Assembly (NCBI GenBank): GCA_027576995.1
Contig: JANBQC010000371.1
Coordinates: 1 to 28,032, forward strand
From: Dimargaris cristalligena
Lineage: Eukaryota > Kickxellomycota > Dimargaritomycetes > Dimargaritales > Dimargaritaceae
Length of the DNA stretch: 28,032 nt
Direction of reading: 5' to 3'
A program made the translations under genes and the position numbers. The notes under the pieces are model-generated. The model worked only from the letters and a program-made list of their open reading frames with translations, ran no database searches and was not told the DNA's origin. This document shows, in pieces, positions 20,536 through 28,032 of the stretch (position 1 is its first letter; each line of letters begins with the position of its first letter).

Positions 20536-20839
20536 GTTGAAATCCCGAAATGCCCTCATTAGATATAGTGGGTGAAGCCAATGTTATTTTATATCCCATG
20601 GTAGATCTCTACACGAATGGGAACACAATCTTAGTTATTGGTTAGGATGTTCCAAGGGTCCCTTCAGAAGAAGCGGCACCGTATGTGGTAGTGGCCTTGA
20701 ATTCACAACAGACCGTTTATACTGGGACTCCTACTCAGTCTAGCCATTTCCCTGTTCTTCATTCAACCTACTCCCCTTTTCTTTTTGTGAACCACCTTCC
20801 AGCCCCCGTCGCCTAGTCTACTGGACACACTTGGTCAAC

Positions 20840-23365
20840 ATGTTAATGGATATTGACGACGTTGACACTGACCTGTCGCATGTCTCCCGTGCCGGAACGC
20901 AGGCGGTCGAGGCCACCGCAACGCCCCTGTACGCCCTGCCACCGGTCAAAGGGCCGAGCTGGGTTCAAGGCACCCGCAATGAAATCATGAATGTGCTTAC
21001 CCAGCGCACACCGCCGAAAGCCCTTTTGGACGTGGAGGAACCCTGCAGGTACGCCCTTTTTCTACCCGTGGTTACAACGTCTTCTTTGTTAGAAAGGGTA
21101 GTTTCTATCCTAGGCTCAACTCCCTGTTACCGAATAGTATTGTTCAAATAGTAATGTTAATGCAAAACAATAATGAATACAACTAGTAATGCTCACCTCC
21201 GAACTTATATATTGTCAACCTGTATTAAACCCATCCCTTACGGATGTTACCGGCACTAATGTCAATATCATTAGCAAAGTGCTCAGCCTCGTAGAGAAAA
21301 CCGTGATCCAATCTGAGAGCAATTCCGCACTAATAGTAGGCCAACGGGGTTCAGGTAAATCGGCGGTAAGTTTAATATTCAACTACAATCAGTTTACTGC
21401 AATAAAAACTCATTTACAGTTGCTGCCGCACTACTGTATTCCTTGGCCATGCATCACCCAGGGGCTCCGCACAATCCTCCTTAAATTGTGCCTCAGGAAT
21501 GGGCATGCCTTTTCTGAACCAATTCCCATACTTAATCCAAACAACTACCACATATGATCCACCTAAAAATAGATTGTGAAGCAGGCCCTCCAAATGGTCT
21601 CTGAGCAAAACCACCCATTCAAAGTCATACATCTCAATGGCCTTATCCATACCGACGACCGGTCTTCCCTACGGGAAATTGCTCTTCAATTAGACAGTGG
21701 ATCGTCCGGCCAAGCTAGTTTAGTCTCGCAATTGGATGCCGACCTAGGTCCTTCCGGTGACGAAGAAGATGGCGACGACGACCCGGCCAACCGCTCGAAC
21801 CTTCGCCAGCAACCCAAGCGAACCTTTGCCGAGACTCTACTCCATCTCTTAGCCGTACTTCAAGGCGGCGACCGAACTGGCACCCCCTTGATTTTTATAT
21901 TGGACGAGTTTGATTTGTTTACCCAGCACCCTAAACAGACCCTACTGTATACCTTGTTCGACTTGGTGCAAAGTCAGCCGCAGCCCATGGCGGTATTCGG
22001 GATAACCCCCCGGCTGGATGCCGTGGAGCTGCTCGAGAAACGGGTCAAAAGTCGGTTTTCGCACCGGCAAATCTCGGTGTACCCACCCGCCCAATTTAAA
22101 TCTTACCTACAGGTGGCCCGGAATGCCTTGGAAGTGGGTATCCATGACTCACGGAATCGGAAAATAGCTTCCACGCCCTACCGCACTGATTTTAATGCAG
22201 TGGTATCGGTAAGTTTGGACCTTAGTAGAGAGGTCTTCTCTGAAACTATGTGCCTTTTTGTGCTTAAATATGCGGTGATAGTCGTTGGGCTGAAAGGTCA
22301 ATACGCACTCTATCTAGAAGGTCTGCTTCGAGATGTCTCATTTAAAACCGACGATACTGAAATCAACCAACTCTATACCCTTCACCATTCTCACCGAGTA
22401 GCAATTATTCGAACATTCCGACTTCGTGAGACTGCTCCGCCGGCAGTTCGATTTCTTCCGGGATATTTCAAGTCTACACCGTATTCTGGTAGGTGGTTAG
22501 TTATTACTCTATCGTGTGGTTCTGATCTAACCCGGTTGACTTTGATTAGGTATTTAGAAAATCTGGTGGCTTATAATTTCTGTTGGTGAAATTTTTTTAA
22601 TCATCAATTATTGGCGCGTCTTTGCTTTATGCTCTCGATTATGTTAGATACCAATGGTTGCTGCTTTGGATGCCGATTCTCCCTACCTACGCTTGGACAT
22701 TTTCCAAGCATCAGTCGCTGATCAACTTGTGGACATGAAGATTGAGACAATTCAAGGTAAGGCAATGCTGCTTATTTTACCATTACCAAATAACCCCGTA
22801 TTTCGGCCCATCGACTCTTGGTTCCTACCGGAGTTTCCTCAGCTCCAATCTCGACTGCTATTACAATTATGTGAACGGGGTTTCTAATAACCTATCTTTT
22901 CTCGCAATACTTATTCCCCGCCCTCGCACTTCAGATATCTCCCTGCTGGAACTATGCCTCATCATTGCGATGAAACAGTATCTTGACCAAGGAATCATCA
23001 AGTTCAATTTCGAGATGGTCTATGACGAGTACAAAACCCTCATGGGCCGCAGTGGTTCCGTCTCGGGTAGCGGCATGAAGCTATATAAAAAAGCAGTCGC
23101 GCTCAAGGCTTTTGAACACCTGCTGGCCTTGGAACTTATTCGGCCCCTCGAGAGTGGGGGTAATTTGGAGAATGACCCCCACCTGCGGGCCTCCAGTAGT
23201 ATCATGAGTACCGCTGGTGGCGGTTCTCGTTTGGCATCCTCCAATATTCTAAAGGAATTTACCATGGTGCAGTTACTCTTGGAGCCCAGTCATATAGAGG
23301 AAGCGGTCCTAAAATACCCCGACTGCCCCCCTCTGGTGGCCCATTGGGGAACCAACGCTCTCTAA
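20840..23365 (+). CDS. ORC4: Origin recognition complex subunit 4
   Basis: An AAA+ subunit of the six-protein origin recognition complex that marks replication origins. Exons are 20840-21048, 21275-21365, 21573-22208, 22402-22488, 22648-22756 and 22935-23365. The five introns are 226, 207, 193, 159 and 178 bp, with GT donors and TAG or CAG acceptors. The product is 520 residues. Walker A is GQRGSGKS (92-99), split from the rest of its helix by intron 2. VIHLNGLIHTDD follows, Walker B is ILDEFDLF (around 211-214), and the family signature LLEKRVKSRFSHRQI starts near 253. The small exon 4 encodes LFEHSDFVRLLRRQF. The C-terminal winged-helix part has LLELCLIIAMK, FNFEMVYDEY and a final KYPDCPPLVAHW. 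An acidic low-complexity insert (about 141-185) separates the Walker motifs. The frame starts at the first in-frame ATG. Confidence 0.96.
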
Positions 23366-24002
23366 TGGGAATGGGGGGCTTGTACCCCTCCTTTTCATCG
23401 TTGGTGTGACTAAACTGAGGAGTTACACAGCTTGGCCAGATCCAGTTGGGTGACTAACGTCCCTCCCCGCTTAAACCCCAAAGTACCTGCAATGCTGCTT
23501 CCAGTACCATTATTTTCTTATAAAACTCAATGTATTATTTACTACACCAAGTGCCTTGGCTTCCGTTCATCGTGACTCGGGTGTTGATTTATTATGGGTA
23601 TGGCGAGGTACTGCACCAAGATGCAGCCATTTGTGGCACCATTGTAGGAGTATCAGAGGGGCTGGAATTAGTTGGTTGGTTTCTTAAACCGTATCCCTGC
23701 CATTCGTTTGATAAGTCATCCCAACCACTGCGGTAGCGCGGAATACATACTTGTCGAATAGCCCCAATAGTTGAATTACTGCCAATATGTGGGATGTTAA
23801 TTTAGAAGCTTATAAGACAGATTGATTTGAGAGAAAGGAGGGTATCGAGTGGAGGTCATAGCGCCAACTGACAGTTGCCTACCCAGTTTGGTTAAATGTT
23901 ACCCCCAGATTCTACCCCCTCAACTCCCAAGTCTGTACCTGAATTTCCGGTATTCAAGTTAGTCCCATTTCCCCCCCTCTTCTTCTCTATTTTAAATACG
24001 AC
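23366..24002. other. ORC4-COQ8 intergenic region
   Basis: It contains the ORC4 3' flank and the COQ8 promoter, with a C/T-rich leader just before 24003. A 68-codon frame at 23530-23736 matches nothing I recognise. No gene is called. Confidence 0.55.
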
Positions 24003-26465
24003 ATGAGCTCCCAACGGCTAGCCGATACAGCCATACTGCTCCGAGCAACGGCCGGGTTTTTCAAACAGTACGCCCGGCTGCACGTACGCCAGGCGGAATA
24101 CATTTACCGGTCGTCTTCGCTTTTTACAGCCGATCCGACCAAGGTCGAACCGTCGATTCATGTCACCCCTTCGCCGGGCTCTCCACCACCGCATTCGTCC
24201 TACTCTAATAACCAGCCTCACACTGACTTAGGGACGGCTCCCCAACCAGCCGAGGCCGCTTCTCCCATTCACCCCACCCCTGATTCGCACAGTGGCTTCG
24301 TGAAGGAATCGGTCCATTCTGACCCCCCACGTCGCCATGAGCAGGTTGCCAGGCCCCTTCAGGCAAACGACACTATGCCTGCGCCACTCCCAGCAGCCGC
24401 TGAAGCCGCCCTGGACCACCCCGAAGCCGCCCCTAGCACCCCGGTAGAGGTAAACCTATAGATTATTTTCCAACCACGTTTCGTACTGTCAAATACGGCT
24501 GTGCAATCCTCGGATCAATCTCCTTGGTTTAACTCCATAACCCAATCGCTAACTCGTCGTTACATTGCTTGGTCACGATGATACTACTTTGAAAATGTTC
24601 AGCCTATACCCACACTCCGCGAGGCCCGGATGCCGGCTTCTCGAACTGGTCGTCTCTTCCATTATGGCTGTAAGTAAACCGGGCTACTGGTAGCCCATTC
24701 CTCGACCGACCTTTTTGTTGGCCCCGTGTTATCTAGCATGGGACACGTCAGTACTATATAGCCCATATATACACAGGGCGTACCCCGGGGATCACCAGTT
24801 TTCTAATATTTCTTGACCGCCCGATTCTTTACTACCTATTTACAAACCATATTTTTTATCGGGGAACCCCCTGCCTCCGTTTACGGTTATGTAGCGCTCG
24901 CCGCCGGCATTGGTTTGGGTGCTCTCTCCGAAAATGTCAAGCGCGCCGTCGGTCTTTCCAGCGAGCAAGGCTCAGCATTCGTCAGCCGGGCCAATGTAGA
25001 TCGGCTCGTGAACAAGCTATCCCAAATGCGGGGGGCCGCCCTGAAATTAGGCCAAATGTTGAGTATCCAAGACAACCACGCGTTATCCCCCGACCTGGCC
25101 CGAATTCTGAATCGGGTCCAGAAAAGTGCCAATTATATGCCTATCCGCCAGATGACTAAAGTCATGACCGACGAGTTAGGTCCAGAATGGCGGAGTGGGT
25201 ATACTCAGTTCACGGACGTGCCGTTTGCAGCAGCCTCCATCGGCCAGGTCCATGTCGGATTTATTGATCTTGGGTCAGAGTTGGGGTTAGCCCCTGCCGA
25301 CGTGAAACTCCTGGAAGCCCGCGCTTCAATCCCACCGACCACGGGTCCCGAAAGCAGTGGCGCGGATCAGACGGTCCCCGTGGCTGTTAAAGTGCAGTAC
25401 CCGGGGGTAGCCGACTCCATCGACAATGATTTGGACAACCTGCGAACCCTGTTGATCATGGGTAATTTTTTGCCCAAGGGCCTCTACCTGGATAATACTA
25501 TCCGGGTATCCCAGCGGGAACTTAAATGGGAAACCGACTACGTTCGGGAAGCCCGGTGTATTGATCGGTTCCGCGAATTGTTGCGGGAGGATCCAGACTT
25601 TATCGTACCTATTGTAATCCCGGAGCGCTCCACCGCCAAAGTCCTGACTACCGAACTATTGAAGGGCGTTTCGATCACCGAGGTAGCTGAGATGGACCAG
25701 GCCACTAGAGACTGGGTAAGTCGATCAAAAAAAATAATCACATCGTACTTTAGATCCATCAAAACCACGATGAATAACAATATCCACATTTTCACTTCGG
25801 CATTACTAATACGGTTTCGCCTGTATTACCCCTATTCCGTTTGGTATCTTCCCTTCTATCAGGTTGGAACCAAAATCCTCGATCTCAGCCTTCGAGAAAT
25901 CTTTGATTTCCAATTCATGCAAACCGACCCCAACTGGAGCAATTTTCTCTACGACCCAGCCACCCACCGCATCGGCCTATTGGACTTCGGGGCCAGCCGG
26001 GAATTTGATGACCGGTTCACCGATTTGTACCTAGCCGTCCTGGAGGCCGCGTCCCGAGGCGACCGGGACCAATGCCGCCACTACTCGCAGGAATTGGGCT
26101 TCCTCACGGGCTACGAAACGAAGCAAATGACCGATATCCACGTGGATTCCGTGCTCGCCTTGGGTGAACCATTCTTCCAAACGGGGACCAAGCAGGGCCC
26201 TACTTCGGACCTGCCCCTCTACGCCTTTGGTCAACAGACCGTGATCAAACGCGTGGAGAAAAATATACCTTACATGCTGGAACACCGCCTCACCCCGCCC
26301 CCCGAGGAAACGTACAGTCTACATCGTAAACTCTCCGGGGCCTTTTTATTGTGTAATAAGCTGAAGGCCCGGGTACCCGCTACCCAACTCTTTAGAGATA
26401 CCGTCCGCCGCTACCGACTCCGCAAAGCAACGGAGATTTCAGGTTCATCCGAACAATCCGTCTAA
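24003..26465 (+). CDS. COQ8: COQ8/ABC1 atypical kinase for coenzyme Q biosynthesis
   Basis: An ADCK/UbiB-family protein-kinase-like ATPase of the mitochondrial inner membrane, needed for the coenzyme Q biosynthetic complex. Exons are 24003-24449, 24603-24669, 24895-25715 and 25863-26465, giving 645 residues. Residues 1-45 can form amphipathic helices, as in the ADCK3 N-terminus. About 50-149 are a Pro/Ser/His-rich linker. Exon 2 encodes the conserved MPASRTGRLFHYG. Hallmarks are KLGQ (222-225), the Ala-rich loop AAAS (283-286), VAVKVQYPG with the Lys at 337, FMQTDPNWSNF (464-473), DFGAS (486-490) and PPPEETYSLHRKLSGAFLLC. About 30-35 extra residues lie between QVHVG and VPVAVK compared with human COQ8A. 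Intron 3 (25716-25862, GTAAGT...CAG) is 147 bp, stop-free and in frame, so retention would add 49 residues. The spliced form restores family spacing and is preferred. Confidence 0.96.
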
Positions 26466-27761
26466 TTATTTTTGGTATGTTTTTATTTATTTTTTTTAAA
26501 AAAAAATAAAAAAATTGAGGAGTCTTCTGGCTTATGCTATAAATAAAATTTATAGGCAATTCTAGCACTACTTGAAGTATCTAAAATGTACGTATATTTG
26601 ATATTCAATACGCCGACAATGAATTATCTTAATGAGATTTACAGAGTGTCGTCTTAGCATACTAATATTCACCATTGGTATACATAAGATGGGGCTCTCT
26701 TTATAATTTCTAAATGCCGCGTAGCATACCATATTATCAGGGTAGTCTGGTCAGGGGGGATATCCGCCGATAATTATGCGATGGGCCTGGGAAGGAGATT
26801 GGTAATTCGTATCTACGGCCAGCGCTGTCCCTCGGCCGGTAAAAGCAAGGCACTCCATTTAATTTATTATCGATAATTTAATATGAAAACATGCAGACCA
26901 CATCTGTTATTAGCCATAGGAGCATATAAATTGCGAAAATGCAACAAAACAGTACTAACTATGTATGGCGTTAGATTAACCGCTAATGGGGGGGGGGTCG
27001 ATAAAGGGAAGATTCGGTGCGGCCGCCTAACTGGTAACAACACAATAGGCTAAAGAAGCTGCCGAACACTGAACAGGCAATGTGCAGAAGGATTTACTAG
27101 GTGTACCAGTGGACGGAAACTAATTTCCAGGGGATAATAGATATATTCATCACGTAAGGTATAATAGGCCTTGTATGACCAAAAGAAGATGTATTTAAAC
27201 GGACTGTGGGTTTTTGTAGATAATGGCAGTAGGTTCTAAAATTATTAAACAAAAGTGGTCGACTACATCAACTATAGAGGCATGGGGTTGGCTATGGGTG
27301 AATACAATATCTTTCCTTTGTAAAACTGGGAATTAATGAAGCCCAGCCCCCATAGCAGAGGAGAGGGAATAGCCCTCTTCTACTGTGAGGCATGCTGGCA
27401 TTTATTATTTTATGAAACAGGCTATTGACTAGGTGGCCGAATGGGGGATGACCTTGGCCAGCCCATACTCGGTAGCTGGAAGACCCCACAGTGATTTGCA
27501 CCGTTTTTTTAGGGGGTTCTGTGGATACTTTTCCCAGATGCCTGATTACCTGCTGTTTCATGGGAAGCACCTCATTTTATACTCTAATGTGGGCAGTAGA
27601 GGGTCGGATTAGGCCTCAAGCAAGGTATATAAACTAGAAACAATGGCCACCATGTCCGTTGTTTCCTATTACAGGCGTTTTTTTAAAACTTATTTGTATC
27701 ATTGCTAGTATTATTACCAGCTTCTATTAAGCATTAGCTTGTATTTTAACATTTTACTATA
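26466..27761. other. Intergenic stretch after COQ8
   Basis: It holds the COQ8 3' flank with an A/T palindrome, a G10 tract at 26988-26997 and AT-rich DNA. A minus-strand ATG frame at 27292-27561 (about 89 codons) has no recognised family. No gene is called. Confidence 0.5.
26505..26510 (+). terminator. Polyadenylation-type AATAAA downstream of COQ8
   Basis: AATAAA 40 bases after the stop, inside the right arm of a T-rich/A-rich inverted repeat (about 26481-26514). Confidence 0.4.
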
Positions 27762-28032
27762 ATGGGTCCCAACGGCTGGTCATCGCCCGAAGACAACGGA
27801 CTTCGTGAAGAGCCAGCTGCCGCCGGTCAAGAGGTAGCGGTAGTTTCAGAGGTCGCAATTCAAGGTGGGTTTTATTCAATGCCTGTTACTTGCGAAGCCA
27901 TGTAATATTGAAGTAGCGTACCGGCCTGCGAATCCCGCATGGAACTCACGCCACTTTCAAGGCCAGTATTATAACCTACGTATCGCCTATTTTTATAAAA
28001 TGTAGCGTTGGCTGACACGGTCTTGAAGAAGT
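27762..28032 (+). CDS. 5' end of an unidentified gene, cut by the window edge
   Basis: An ATG at 27762 opens a 34-codon acidic, Ala/Glu-rich first exon to 27864. It is followed by a GTGGGT donor, a 141-bp intron (27865-28005, ending AAAATGTAG), and an in-phase second exon from 28006 that reads ALADTVLKK to the edge. The joint is phase 1 and keeps the frame open. Too little is present to name the family. The splice pattern matches the neighbouring genes, though GTGGGT is a weaker donor than theirs. Confidence 0.5.

Larger units (their letters stand above)
18864..20839. other. Long intergenic region between lipase and ORC4
   Basis: About 2 kb with no secure gene. It holds the lipase promoter on the left and the ORC4 promoter on the right, pyrimidine-rich just before 20840. 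Open frames at 19231-19482 and 19454-19714 lack ATG starts. A minus-strand frame at 20276-20525 has a signal-peptide-like beginning but no usable start (listed separately). A CACGTG lies at 20530-20535. Confidence 0.5.

Noticed and set aside
21366..21557. Coding extension of ORC4 through intron 2
   Set aside because: The read-through ends in TGA at 21555-21557, and splicing 21365 to 21573 restores the AAA+ helix after Walker A and the HLNGL strand.
22209..22401. Coding continuation of ORC4 exon 3
   Set aside because: The open frame here has no ORC4 similarity. A GTAAGT donor at 22209 and TAG at 22399-22401 join to the conserved LFEHSDFVRLLRRQF exon.
24813..24894. ATG-like start of COQ8 at 24813
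   Set aside because: It lies in intron 2 and is not ATG. Exons 1 and 2 supply the conserved PASRTGRLFHYG and the N-terminal helix.
27292..27561. Minus-strand 89-codon frame in the COQ8 downstream gap
   Set aside because: It has an ATG but no recognised domain, splice partner or neighbouring evidence; noted within the gap entry only.

Overview
This window is from a compact eukaryotic nuclear genome, most likely a fungus. Every confident gene is a eukaryotic housekeeping or membrane gene (origin recognition, exon-junction helicase, mitochondrial carrier, mitochondrial Obg GTPase, coenzyme Q kinase, Golgi membrane protein). Seven genes are read here as having small spliceosomal introns of about 140-325 bases, with GT donors (mostly GTAAGT) and TAG or CAG acceptors. 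CTP1-, MTG2-, FAL1-, TVP15- and COQ8-type genes together suggest a fungus. An early-diverging (zoopagomycete-like) fungus is plausible from the gene style, but that is inference. All gene models below were spliced by hand from the sequence; upstream GTG or TTG codons were not accepted as starts.

Region 1 (1-6924) is AT-rich and gene-poor. It holds a decayed open frame at the left edge. A 556-bp LTR-like element (1436-1991, TG...CA ends) is flanked by a perfect 5-bp duplication CAGGG. A diverged relative of it lies in the opposite orientation near 5925-6552. Between them is one spliced gene for a low-complexity Ser/Pro/Asn/Gln-rich protein (2828-3678, minus).

Region 2 (6925-20839) is gene-dense and mostly on the minus strand. 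It holds an F-box/LRR-like protein, the mitochondrial citrate carrier CTP1, the divergently transcribed plus-strand mitochondrial Obg GTPase MTG2, a TVP15-like Golgi membrane protein with an unusually long tail, eIF4A-III (FAL1), and a class-3 lipase with a full catalytic triad. A bZIP-type TGAGTCA site lies between CTP1 and MTG2. Two CACGTG sites lie in the gaps around FAL1, and a third lies upstream of ORC4.

Region 3 (20840-28032) is on the plus strand. It holds six-exon ORC4, four-exon COQ8, an empty gap, and the first exon plus start of the second exon of an unidentified gene that runs off the window.

The genes do not form one pathway. Three (CTP1, MTG2, COQ8) act in mitochondria. I see no CRISPR array, tRNA, rRNA or biosynthetic cluster, and nothing I would call a new multi-gene system. 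The most useful observations are the LTR with its intact duplication, the in-frame stop-free intron in COQ8, the extended tail on the TVP15-like protein, and the repeated intergenic G9-10 tracts.
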